The notes under the pieces are model-generated. The model did no database searches. It worked only from the letters and a program-made list of their open reading frames with translations, and had not been told where the DNA came from. A DNA stretch of 64,000 bases from Tritrichomonas musculus (lineage: Eukaryota > Parabasalia > Tritrichomonadida > Tritrichomonadidae). Below are positions 19,701 through 28,684 of this stretch, in pieces. The stretch spans positions 4,960,001 to 5,024,000 of the forward strand of contig JAPFFF010000004.1 of the NCBI GenBank assembly GCA_039105265.1. Direction: 5' to 3'. Each line of letters opens with the position of its first letter. Position 1 is the stretch's first letter. The translations under genes and the position numbers were made by a program.

Positions 19701-20203
19701 ATTGTGTAAAATCGCATTATATAAAAATCAGTATGTATAAAGATGATATTATTTCATTTTTAAGTAGATTACAGAGAATTTGTGTCAATTTTCTTTCTGA
19801 ATCTAATATAAAAATTCAAGCAATTAAAGATGATATTAATAATGACATTGGTGTGATTTTCAAAAAACTTACAAAATTCGAAAGTTTTGTATTGTATAGA
19901 GAACATGGAATTTTTTCTCGAATTAGTGAGTATTTTTATAATAAAAAGAAAATTGTAACAGAAGAATATATAATGGCTCCAGGAATGATTGGAATTTTTG
20001 ATATGAATACCAAAAAATGCATGAAAATAATTGTTGAAAACAGGAGATATGATAATTCAGATGAAATAGATCGAATTGATATAAATAAAGATAAGCAACT
20101 GAATAAAATCTTAAACATTAAAAACCAACAAAACAATGTTCATTTGGTTAATCTTTCTGATGACGTGATTAATGATTTGGCACGCAATTACGCAACTTCA
20201 TAA
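16718..20203 (+). CDS. Double-headed GBP-like GTPase (two GTPase modules)
   Basis: A 1,161-residue protein made of two homologous halves of about 580 residues. Module 1: P-loop FGNSQIGKSS (51-60), switch STKGATIVYGGT (79-90), IDTEG (115-119). Module 2: FGKSQQGKSS (about 618-627), KTEGATIAYGGT, GDTEG (about 681-685). Both then carry ICKYF, LIARIVD(F/Y)PD and a VPGGP motif, followed by long Lys/Glu/Asn-rich helices and a conserved end (FYRQHGFFS / LYREHGIFS, then a NR-YES/YDN strand). All nucleotide-binding motifs look intact in both halves. GBP-family enzymes act as dimers through their GTPase heads; two heads in one chain could form a built-in dimer (inference). No signal peptide. ATG at 16718 with TCATT at 16701. 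Confidence 0.85.
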   Translation: MIELKKRYPEYFFLRDLIDGVGYRYILQEKKIFEYILDYSTNDKFILISFFGNSQIGKSSLCQYLTGVSHKIGYHLKSSTKGATIVYGGTIEEIYERVNLQPPNVENLDIDVFFIDTEGICNEPEKDTIALQLIPLMLISSKNVAFTQPIPDSLVDFLKICKYFVNTHYSNDNEHEEQNLLFNRLIARIVDFPDDIDEKYNQEDIKNLELDFKQNSNLAKMLKKQLIEPVYVPGGPYYSDKKCYDIDFTQYFLDQLFLSSNSIVYSDINTFMKNLIYANRNIKPFFKINQQFKFRNYINFNIEEKINQFFMNCRENMDYQEDQINNFFEKEIKLLINQNANNKSIDEIDLNEYLLFEKNYFNSKKEELQKCVSKYNDIKFKIVNAKTNKEKIISQLQYLSDFVQVNGQFAANYIFEQIQNHYTNIDQYENSIFKYIDDSKDLCLRKLEQLQIDHQKIINKIKSDISDIFNILSQFKINTFYRQHGFFSWAISIFFDSRNELPDPEEIFPGFKAYINKKTKTYCRFVIENRQYESKFEKILDEKGDIEILSNLNTDQKNFISKYLHEMIEPKLEEEKIVTLEKLFVKNENSEYVFQKNNILNYIMKNATHGKFIFYLLFGKSQQGKSSLCQCLTGVQHEIGNTCGSKTEGATIAYGGTIKEIYERMKLHPPSNEDLNCDVFVGDTEGIFNESKNDKLALLLIPLMIISSKIVIFIPSSPDDSLTKFLAICKYFISDTYMKNNEQGEQNPFCDKLIARIVDYPDEDEDINYTPEDIARLTQEYIKESNNKAFFDQQMIEPIFVPGGPWDNQNKCYNQSFMQNFLDQLFANHQNAISYSNPTKFVDDINIIINISIDENNENKMEMFKDKSFTERFLDYEMSIIEKNINNFYLEYLEKMKINEEENNKFIQNKIKLELNDFFKSHQLDQKYYEKYYQLASEKFNEKLEHLRISIFKFNEFNEQIKKAKNEKEKLIKTLKYLSIQIQFQSQISADYILYCVKSHYIKISMYKDDIISFLSRLQRICVNFLSESNIKIQAIKDDINNDIGVIFKKLTKFESFVLYREHGIFSRISEYFYNKKKIVTEEYIMAPGMIGIFDMNTKKCMKIIVENRRYDNSDEIDRIDINKDKQLNKILNIKNQQNNVHLVNLSDDVINDLARNYATS

Positions 20204-20994
20204 TTACAAAATGAGGATCAATTTTTAATATTGTGTCATCAAACATTTTAAAGAGATGAAATTATGTCAGGATGAAAGAATAAAAAGTAAAAAAGAAATA
20301 TTGATGTTAAGGGACCATTATCAAAATTTGCTTATTTGGGAGAAAATAACTACTAATGAGAGAATGGAAATATTTTTTCAAATAATTTGATCAGGCTGGT
20401 GAAATATCTTCAGTATTGACCCAAACTTTTTCTTAAAAACAACCATTTAATTTTCTATGAGCTTTTTTCATATTGAAAATTTTACATTAGAAATATGGTA
20501 GATAGCTCTTTTATATATATAAAATACTATCAATTTTAATTTATTTATTTTTTGTTTTAGTCACAATAAATCATTTAAAAGGAATTTGAATTATAATGAA
20601 ATAATAATTGAATTAATAAAACTTTTTTGAAAAGAAATTTGAATAAATTGAAAGAGTGTTCAGAAATTTAGTGAAGTGTTAATAAATAACAATGGAGAAA
20701 TAACGAATTATTCTTAATTTTGAATGCAGGGTTTTCAATAATACATTCAATTAATCCAACAGAGTATTCAAAATTTGAAAAGAAAAAAATTGATAGTAAA
20801 AAAACAATTGAATTCTTTTTTTTTACAAATGCTATTTATTGCAAAATGTGATTCATATTATTCCAAAAAATATATAATTAATTTTATTTTTTATTTAAAA
20901 TATATGCTGTTATATAAAAATAATCATTATATAATTATTATACATTAAGATATATTGATATTAATCATAAAGCAAATCAAATTGTTTTTATCAA
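20204..20994. other. Intergenic, no supported feature
   Basis: 791 bp of AT-rich DNA between two genes on the same strand. I see no coding frame, RNA gene or strong inverted repeat. Confidence 0.5.
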
Positions 20995-22590
20995 ATGAGT
21001 GATTCAGCATCTTTATCTCAAAACGAAGAAGAAATTCAAGTCAATGATACAGAACAAAGAGAAGCAGTCAATGATGGTGAAATAGAAATTAATGCTAACG
21101 AAGAAGATCAAGAAGAAAAAAAATCACCAACCAAACCTGAAAATTATCGACTTGGAGGTAGAAAGCCATTACCAACCATTTTATCTTTAATGGGTGGTCC
21201 AGTTTTATTACAAATTTGTGGAGCTGCATATGGAATTGTTTCAACAATGTGGGTTTCCAAAGCAGTTGGTACAGTTGGTGTTACTGCTATTTCACTTTAT
21301 TCATCATTTGACACCATTGGCCGTGCATTTGGATTTTTCTTATCAATATCCGCATCAACCAAAGTTTCACAATTATTTGGACTTGGATGTGCTGAAGAGG
21401 CAGGCCAAGTTGTATGCGATCTTTTACGTATGTGTGTAGTTTGTGGTGCAATTGTTCCAGCTGTTTTATTGCCACTTGTCAACATGTGTTGCAGATGGTT
21501 TGGTGCTGATGATGAAGTTGTTGATTTGGGCTTCAGTTATCTTTGTCCGATTCTCTCATGTTCAGTTTTTACCTGTGTTTATCTCTTATGCAATGGTCTC
21601 CTTCAAGGCGAAGGACGCACATTTCTTGTTGGCATTGTAAGCGTTATTTCATTATGTACTTCAATGTTTGTCATTGAAACTCTTTTTCTGTTTGCATTCA
21701 AATCTGGAATACAAGGAGCAGGATGGGCCACGGTTTTAGGTGATGCAATTCCAGGAATTGCCATTACAATATGTTATTTCAGAGGAAAGTTCACATTAAA
21801 GCCAGACTGGCATGGTCTATTTAGAAAATTTAGTCCTCACACATTTAAAGCATTACGTGTTGGCATTTCACAGTTGGTTTCCAATTTGTCTACTTCCATT
21901 CCTGGCATTATTATTCGTAAGTTGATTGGCAATGCATCTCCACCTGATGAGTTCAATTCTGTTCTCGCTGGTTACAACGTCATTTTTAGATATGCAATGG
22001 TCACGTGCTGTGTTGTAATTGCTGTTAATATGGGCTACATTCCGTCTGCTTCATATTCGTATGCTGCGAAAAGGTACAAAAGATTCTTGAGATTGACATT
22101 TCATGCAATGTGGATCAGTCAGCTTTGGTGTTTGCTAACAAATATATTCACATGGGCAATACCAAGAGAGATATCAAAGATATTCGGATCTGATCCTGAG
22201 TATTTGAAATGGGCTGAAAAAATGTTATTGGTTGGAAACATGCTTGGCATAATTAATTATTTCCGTTTTATCTGTCAAGGTTTCTTACAGGCTCTTCAAA
22301 TGGGCGGTTATGCAATGATCATTACATTTACAACTCAACTGGTCGCTTTATTGGCGTTTGCTTTCATATTTTATTAAACAGATAAACACGATCCTGTGAG
22401 AATTTGTTGGTGCTATCCTTTGTGCTACGCTTCTGGCGTTGTAATGGGCGTTTGCATGATGGTAAAGCCTATAATCAAAATAAGAAAACTGCAGAAAGAA
22501 TCTGAAGCTAATGCAGAAAAATCACTCGATGAAGCTCAAACAAGTGACAAATTTGAAGAAATTTATTCATATTCATCCAATGATGCTTGA
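20995..22590 (+). CDS. MATE-family efflux transporter with an internal in-frame stop
   Basis: The frame runs 460 codons to a TAA at 22375-22377, then continues in the same frame for 71 more codons to the TGA at 22588-22590. It has an acidic N-terminal tail (1-50), then the multi-drug and toxin extrusion pattern: PTILSLMGGPVLLQICGAAYGIVSTMWVSKAVGTVGVTA, later GLLQGEGRT, AGWATVLGD and GFLQALQMGGYAM. Eleven hydrophobic helices precede the stop. The downstream piece (CWCYPLCYASGVVMGVCMMV) is the expected twelfth helix plus an acidic tail. The stop replaces one codon in the loop FYxTDKHD and no frame change is needed. It is either a recent nonsense mutation (for example AAA to TAA), a base error or read-through. 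Family members export organic cations using ion gradients. Confidence 0.85.
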
Positions 22591-23065
22591 TTTTTATAAA
22601 TTTTTTTAATAAATTATATAGGATATTTTCATATATGATAAGTTGTATGTTATAATTTTACATTTGAGCATTTGCTTTTTCCATTTTTTGACTGGCTTTC
22701 TGCTTTTTCAATTTTCTTAGAATTAATACTGAATCCATATTCTACAAAATAAAAAAGTGCAAATTTTGCAAAAAATATTTTTAGATTTGTCATTATTTTA
22801 ATATTCTTGCATGTAAAACACCAGAATCTTCTTTGAACCAACTTTTAACAAATGATGGACAAAATAAGATAAATTTAGTATCACCTATGCAAAAGTTTTT
22901 AAATAGGTTTGCGAAACTAGTTTAAATTATTATCAATAATTATTACATTCAAAAGAGTTTGATTCTGAATTTTATATAATTTTGAAAATGGTTTATAAAA
23001 TTTTATGGCATTAATTGAAAAATTGAAACTTTTTCAATAAATCAAAAAATTCAAATTTCATTTTA
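22591..23065. other. Intergenic with one initiator
   Basis: 475 bp of AT-rich DNA without coding signal. At the right edge a TCATT initiator (23058-23062) sits 6 nt before the ATG of the next gene. Confidence 0.5.
23058..23062 (+). promoter_or_regulatory. TCATT initiator before DUF3447 gene
   Basis: TCATT fits the trichomonad initiator TCAYW. Its A (23060) is 6 nt upstream of the ATG at 23066, within the usual short leader of trichomonad mRNAs. Confidence 0.5.
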
Positions 23066-24166
23066 ATGGAAAGAGAGCTTTTTATCAGAAAGTTTACGGA
23101 ATTACAAGAAAAATTAATTTCATATCTTCAGAAGGAGGATGATGTGGACGCCGATTTCTGTGCTTTACGTCATTATCTTGATCAACAAAAAATTAACACC
23201 AAAAATGAAGGATTTATTGAATTTCTTCATTTGATATCTAGAATATCTATCAACCATCGGCGTACACCATTTTTTCAAACAAAAATTGAAAAAATTTTAA
23301 TTTCATACAAAGATGATATTAAAGCAAATTTCACCAACACATACATATTCAATATATTTAAAAAGAATAAATTACTTCTACTCTTTCTTTTTGAAGAGGG
23401 AATCATCAAATTTGACAAAGATATTCAAATTTTAATTGAAAACAATAAACCGCAGCTCACTGAATATTTTTCACCAGAAATTGACCAACTTAAAAAAGCC
23501 AAAAAACAAAGCAATGCTTCTACAGAATTATTTCAAACAAATCGTAAAAATGGAGAAAATCAACATCAGATTTGCAAATTAATTAGAGAAGATTTAATCG
23601 ATGATTTTGTCATATATACGAATAAGAATTCAATCAATTTGGCAAGTAAAATTGAACCTTCAATATTTGAAACAAATGACTTTTTAATGAAAAAAAATCC
23701 AACAATAATTGAATATGCCGCATTTTTTGGCTCTATTCAAATTATTCATTATTTGAGACTAAATGACATTCAATTACCAAAATCTTTGTGGTTTTATGCA
23801 ATTCACTCAAATAATGCAGAGCTAATTCATTTGCTTGAAGAATATGATGATGATAAAAATGTTAAAATGGAGTATTTTAAAGAAGCTGCTAAATGTCATC
23901 ACAATGAAATTGCGAGATATTTCATAAACAACTATCTCCAAAAACCACAGAAAAATTATATATCAAAATTAATCAAATATTATAATTTTGAATTCATTGA
24001 TCAATTGATTAAATTGGAATCTTTGGATTTAATCAATTCTTATTTCTTTGATTTGTGCAGATATGGATATTACACACTTGTTAAAACTCTTTTGAATGAT
24101 AAAAGCATCAATTTAAATCATACAAAAGTTTTTTTTATTAATTATTTTTTTATACAATTCATATAA
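23066..24166 (+). CDS. DUF3447/ankyrin protein, N-terminal part
   Basis: A 366-residue member of the large trichomonad family with DUF3447. Shared marks: N-terminal helices around LISYLQKEDD, the ISINHRRTPFFQTKIEKIL helix, and the block TIIEYAAFFGSIQIIHYLRLND...LWFYAIHSNNAELIHLLEE...AAKCHHNEIARYFI (about 210-295). Ankyrin-like helices follow to ALLNDKSINLNH, after which the frame runs into AT-rich residues (TKVFFINYFFIQFI) and stops. Further ankyrin-coding islands in the same direction lie downstream (24523-25808), so this is probably the front of a longer gene, decayed or interrupted. Likely a protein-binding scaffold with no enzymatic motif. ATG at 23066 with TCATT 6 nt upstream. Confidence 0.8.
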   Translation: MERELFIRKFTELQEKLISYLQKEDDVDADFCALRHYLDQQKINTKNEGFIEFLHLISRISINHRRTPFFQTKIEKILISYKDDIKANFTNTYIFNIFKKNKLLLLFLFEEGIIKFDKDIQILIENNKPQLTEYFSPEIDQLKKAKKQSNASTELFQTNRKNGENQHQICKLIREDLIDDFVIYTNKNSINLASKIEPSIFETNDFLMKKNPTIIEYAAFFGSIQIIHYLRLNDIQLPKSLWFYAIHSNNAELIHLLEEYDDDKNVKMEYFKEAAKCHHNEIARYFINNYLQKPQKNYISKLIKYYNFEFIDQLIKLESLDLINSYFFDLCRYGYYTLVKTLLNDKSINLNHTKVFFINYFFIQFI

Positions 24167-24522
24167 TTTAAATTTGTATATAATTTGAAATTAAATGTTC
24201 AAATCATATTTAAAATCATTTATTTCAATGGCATTTGAATTAAGAAATTAAATATTAAATCGATTTTTTTCATTTTTATAACATTTCATTTTAATTAATT
24301 CAATAAAGTTTCTATATATTTTGAATGGCATTCAAAATTATTTATTGAATTCAATTTATAATAGAAAAATTCAATTTTATTCAAAAACTAAATTTATTTG
24401 TGAAATTCATTCTGGATTGATTTCATATAATTCAAAATAAAACATTTTAATGAAATTTTAAAATAGTAAAATTTAATAAAATTATGATTGCTTGTTTACA
24501 CCATTTTAGGGAATTATTTAAT

Positions 24523-25808
24523 ATGACACCTTTGCATATAGCTGTTGAAAATAATCACATTGATATTGTCCGTCTTTTATTATCAAATAATAAAGTAAAT
24601 ATTAATTTTATATGTTATGTTTCAAATGAAATTTGTTAATCTGATTCATCTTTCATTTTTTTTTCAAATGCTGTTTCTAATCAAGAATATTATTGGCATT
24701 TTAACATTCACCCTTTTAATAACATTTTTATTTTAAAAATGAAATGACGTTTACAAATTTAGATAATTTAACAATATTCCAAATTATATTTTCTAATGGT
24801 GTTGATGCAATTGAAAATGCAAAGATTTAACAAAGTTTAAAATTTAGAATATGAATGAAATTTGAAATATTTTTTAATAGTGTTTTATTTTTTATATTAT
24901 AGAACTGCTTTGCATATAGCAATTGAAAATAAAAATGTGGAAATGGTAAAACTTTTATTATCAAATAAAAATTGTGACATCAGCATTGGCAGTATTTTGA
25001 TCATATTATTAATTTAATTTATAATTGAAATCAATTAATTATATTTTTATTTTTTTATTTTTTTGAAATTATAAATCATTTTTTTTGATACTATTCAAAT
25101 TCAATTATTTAAATCAAATTTAAAATTTAGTATTTCAATACGATTTCAAATTATGAGAAATTTATCATATTTCAAATAAAATATTTCAATTATATTTAAG
25201 AGCAAATAATTTAATATGATTTCATAAGAAATTTTTCAATGATATTTACATTTTAATTTTTGAATGACGTTTTTGAATATAGTTTTCAATCCAATTTCAA
25301 TTAATATTTTCAATTACATTTCAAATTTCAATTTATTATATTCGTAGAAAATACTTTTATATCATTTCAAGCTTTACAATTTGATGATGTTATTATTTAT
25401 ATATTTTAACGCAATTGAAATTTTATGTTATTAATGGAATTTCATATTTTTAGCTTTTAATATCATTTTGATATGAATTTTTAATAATGTTCAATATTTA
25501 TTATTTTATCCAATTTATATATAAATTTCTTTAATCCAATTTATATACAATTTATTTAATGAAGTTATAAAAAACGTATTTAAATGATGAAATTTGGAAT
25601 TACAAATTCAAATCATGTTTAAATAAGCAATTAAAATAACGTTCACAAATTATTTAACTGATATAGTTTTATTTAATTTTTTGATGATATTTCATATATT
25701 TGTATTTAATGATATTTTTTCTCATAATTAAATATGTCAACCTTAGATTTTGCTAAAAAATATGGAACTATGGAAATCATATACATTATTTTAAAAAAGA
25801 TAAAATGA
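24523..25808 (+). pseudogene. Separated ankyrin-coding islands downstream of the DUF3447 gene
   Basis: Three short stretches encode clean ankyrin helices in AT-rich DNA. 24523-24606: MTPLHIAVENNHIDIVRLLL and following residues. 24901-24990: RTALHIAIENKNVEMVKLLL and following. 25743-25808: a terminal cap, LDFAKKYGTMEIIYIILKK, ending in TGA. None contains a stop or frameshift. Two are preceded by T-rich DNA ending TTTTAG (24503-24509) or TTATAG (24897-24902). They look like the back half of the gene at 23066, either decayed or split by unusual introns. The trichomonad consensus splice sites (GTATGT, ACTAACACACAG) are absent. The gaps between islands are otherwise empty. Confidence 0.55.
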
Positions 25809-25994
25809 TTGATAATAAATTGTCTCCATCTAAATATGAATTAATTAAATAAACAAATATTTAACCAAGCAATTCTTTTTATATTTTTTTTTTAGTAAAA
25901 CTTATAATTTTTTATTTAATCATGTTCTAAGATAATTGAAATTCTTATTGAATTGTTAATGGACTGTAATCTGTACTACTGTTTTTTTTTTATA

Positions 25995-27296
25995 TCAAAT
26001 TATTTCAACTTTTATCTTTGAATCATCAATTTCAAATGGAAGAATAAATGATTCTCTAATTGAAATTATTTTAACAGATGTGCATTTACGGAAAGCATCT
26101 TTATCAATCAAAACATTAGATGATAGAATTGAGATTTCTTGAAGTGAAGAACATCTATAAAAAGCAAATTTCCCAATCGATTTCACCGATTCAGGAATAG
26201 TTAATTTTTTAATTGATGAGCATTGGCTGAAAGCACTGAATTCAATTGAATTCACTGATGATGGGATTTCTATTTCTTGGAGAGATGAACAGTTTTCAAA
26301 CGAATTATCTTTAATGGAAGTAACTGTGGAAGGTATCGATACTTTCAATAAAGATGTGCATTCATTGAAAAGATTACTTTCAATTGAAGTTACTGACTGA
26401 GGGATATTAAATTCCTTAAGCAATGAACAATATTGAAAAGCAAAGCATCCAATATAAGTGACTGATGAAGGAAGAGTTATATTTTGAAGTGATGTGCAAC
26501 TTTGAAAAGCACGCTTTCCAATCGAAGTTACAGATGAAGGAATCGAAATATGCTGAAGTGATGAACAATCTTGAAAAGCACGATCTCCGATAGACATTAC
26601 AGATGATGGAATCTCTATTTCTTGAAGTGATGAACAAAACAAGAAAGCACAGTATTTTATTGCTATAACAGATGAAGGAATTGTCACTTTTCGAAGTGAT
26701 GAACAATGTCCAAAAATATCATTTTCAATAGAAGTCACTGATGGCGGAATTACAATTTCATTAAGAGATTCACAGCTATTGAAAACAGAACATTCGATCA
26801 TGGTCACAGATGATGGAATTGTTATTCTCTTAAGTGATGAACATTCACTGAAAGAACCATTTTTAATCAAAGTTACAGATTGTGGAATTGTTATTTCTTG
26901 AAGTTTAGTACAATATTGGAAGAGAAAACTTTCTATTGAAGTTAGAGCTGATGGTAAAGCTATTTGCTCTATAGATGAACAATATTTAAAGGCACATTTG
27001 CCAATTGATGTAACAGAAGATGGAATTACAATTTTTTTAGCCTTTGAACATCCATAAAAAGCGCAATCTCCAATTGATGTTACTGATGATGGAATTAAAA
27101 TCTCTAAAAGAGATGAACAATATTGAAAAGAACAATTTCCAATCGATACTATAGAAGAAGGAATTGGTATTTTTTTCAGTTTTTTGCATAATTCAAATAG
27201 CTTATCATCAATTTCTTTCCTGTTTATTAATAAATAATACATAATATCTACTTGATTATTATTTGCTGCCTTTTGAATTGCTTCTCTATAAAACAA
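25995..27296 (-). CDS. BspA-type leucine-rich repeat protein, probably 3' part of a DUF3447 gene
   Basis: The frame (433 codons, no ATG near its start; first ATG about 27242) opens with an ankyrin-like helix pair (EAIQKAANNNQVDIMYYLL), then about 16 BspA/TpLRR repeats of 23 residues (pattern C-SL--I-IPSSVTSIG--AF). There is no signal peptide or membrane helix. The DUF3447 gene at 27458-28603 ends 161 nt upstream on the same strand, and joint DUF3447-ankyrin-LRR proteins are plausible in this family. I therefore read the two as one gene separated by an intron-like or decayed gap whose far end is TTTTATAG. Conserved LRR spacing through the whole frame argues the repeats are still coding. Probable role: protein binding. 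Confidence 0.75.
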   Translation of the reverse strand: MFYREAIQKAANNNQVDIMYYLLINRKEIDDKLFELCKKLKKIPIPSSIVSIGNCSFQYCSSLLEILIPSSVTSIGDCAFYGCSKAKKIVIPSSVTSIGKCAFKYCSSIEQIALPSALTSIESFLFQYCTKLQEITIPQSVTLIKNGSFSECSSLKRITIPSSVTMIECSVFNSCESLNEIVIPPSVTSIENDIFGHCSSLRKVTIPSSVIAIKYCAFLFCSSLQEIEIPSSVMSIGDRAFQDCSSLQHISIPSSVTSIGKRAFQSCTSLQNITLPSSVTYIGCFAFQYCSLLKEFNIPQSVTSIESNLFNECTSLLKVSIPSTVTSIKDNSFENCSSLQEIEIPSSVNSIEFSAFSQCSSIKKLTIPESVKSIGKFAFYRCSSLQEISILSSNVLIDKDAFRKCTSVKIISIRESFILPFEIDDSKIKVEII

Positions 27297-27457
27297 TTAA
27301 TAAAAAATTTCATCAAGAAATAATATAGTAAACGTTATAAGTTACTAAAATATAAATCGAAACAGCATTAAAACAATATTAATGTAAAATTGAATTAAAA
27401 AAATAATGCATGCAAAATTTGATGAAAGATCAAATATTGAAATTGAATTAAAGAATC

Positions 27458-28603
27458 TTATCTTAAAATTATGATTGATTTAATTTTTCCTTCATTTTCT
27501 TTTAGATAAATGTTTACAAGGATTTCATAATTATATTTCCATAGAAGATAAAATGCAGAATTGTCAGTAAAATCATCTGGAAAATATTGAAAATTGTGAT
27601 AACGAAGAACATTTTTAATGATTTCTTCATTAAAGTAATGTTGATTGTATGATTCATTTAAGTTTGGATCAATTAAATTATCAATAATATAGTTAGAAAT
27701 ATCTATTTGATGACATTTAATTGATTCAATTAAACATGATTCATATTTTTCATCTGGTGGCAAAATATGGTTTTCTTCGAGAAAGTGAATTATTTCAGGA
27801 CTTTGTCCATGAATTGCATATAACCATAATGATGAAGTTAACTCAACATCTCTGTTAAATAAATAACGAAAGATTTGAATTGATCCAAAGAATGCTGCAT
27901 ATTCAATTAAAGTTGCTTCATGCTTAATTAAAAAAGGATGCGTTTCAAAAATTGATGAATTTATTATTGAATTAACTGGCAAATTTATTCTATTGACATA
28001 TTCAATGAATTTTTCAACGAAATCTTGACGAATTAATGAACAAATATATTTTTCATTTTCACACTTTGATCTTTTGTAATAAAAATCATCAAATATGTCG
28101 CTACATATTTTTAAAAGTTCTAGTTCAATTTGCTTTTCTTCTTCTTTTGATAAAAAATTTTTGATTTCTGGATAAAAAAAATAACAATATTGATATTTTG
28201 ATGTAGAACTATTTTTAAAGAAATAGAAAATAGTTTCATCAATTGTTAAAATTTGGTGTTGAACAAGTAATAGAAGAATTAATTTGTTGTTTTTGAAAAT
28301 ATTGTATATTTCAAGATTTGAAAAGTATTGTTTAATGTCTTTAGCAAGATAGACTAGAATTTTTTCAATTTTGGAGATAAATGCACTATTACGATAATGA
28401 TTGTTGGATGCATTTGATAGTAATAAAAGAAAATCTTTTGTTTTATTTATATCTTCATTAATTGTGTTAGTCTGAAATAATGTTTCGATATCATCAAAAT
28501 CAGTATTGCAATCATTAATATAATTCAAAAGAGAAACTTGAATTTTTTTATTCTCCTCGATATATTGTTTGTTATACTGATTGTTTTTTTGGGCATAAAA
28601 CAT
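27458..28603 (-). CDS. DUF3447 protein, N-terminal part
   Basis: I choose the ATG at 28603 (MFYAQKNNQYN) because the open frame before it has only a TTG start and because TCATT (28612-28608, minus strand) lies 7 nt upstream. 381 residues with the family blocks: NNHYRNSAFISKIEKIL, the TLIEYAAFFGSIQIFRYLFNRDVELTSSLWLYAIH core, EIIHFLEE and ESIKCHQIDISNYIIDN. It ends in AT-rich residues after KYNYEILVNIYLKENEG. The start codon is only 82 bp from the divergent BspA gene at 28685. The BspA frame at 25995-27296 lies just downstream and is probably the same gene. Confidence 0.8.
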   Translation of the reverse strand: MFYAQKNNQYNKQYIEENKKIQVSLLNYINDCNTDFDDIETLFQTNTINEDINKTKDFLLLLSNASNNHYRNSAFISKIEKILVYLAKDIKQYFSNLEIYNIFKNNKLILLLLVQHQILTIDETIFYFFKNSSTSKYQYCYFFYPEIKNFLSKEEEKQIELELLKICSDIFDDFYYKRSKCENEKYICSLIRQDFVEKFIEYVNRINLPVNSIINSSIFETHPFLIKHEATLIEYAAFFGSIQIFRYLFNRDVELTSSLWLYAIHGQSPEIIHFLEENHILPPDEKYESCLIESIKCHQIDISNYIIDNLIDPNLNESYNQHYFNEEIIKNVLRYHNFQYFPDDFTDNSAFYLLWKYNYEILVNIYLKENEGKIKSIIILR

Positions 28604-28607
28604 CGAA

Positions 28608-28612
28608 AATGA
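28608..28612 (-). promoter_or_regulatory. TCATT initiator before DUF3447 gene (minus strand)
   Basis: TCATT on the minus strand lies 7 nt before the ATG at 28603 and decides for that start over the upstream TTG. Confidence 0.5.
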
Positions 28613-28684
28613 AAATTTTAAGACAATTTGTGAAGATATATGTTCACTTCCATTCAATTTTTATGAGCTCTTTCAAATTTATTT

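Noticed and set aside
26416-26706. A 96-codon minus-strand frame in the LRR gene
   Set aside because: It is another reading frame of the same 69-bp LRR-coding repeats, not a separate gene.
24167-27457. Canonical trichomonad introns in the DUF3447 genes
   Set aside because: I found no GTATGT donor or ACTAACACACAG acceptor near the islands. The split pattern is reported as a finding without claiming splicing.
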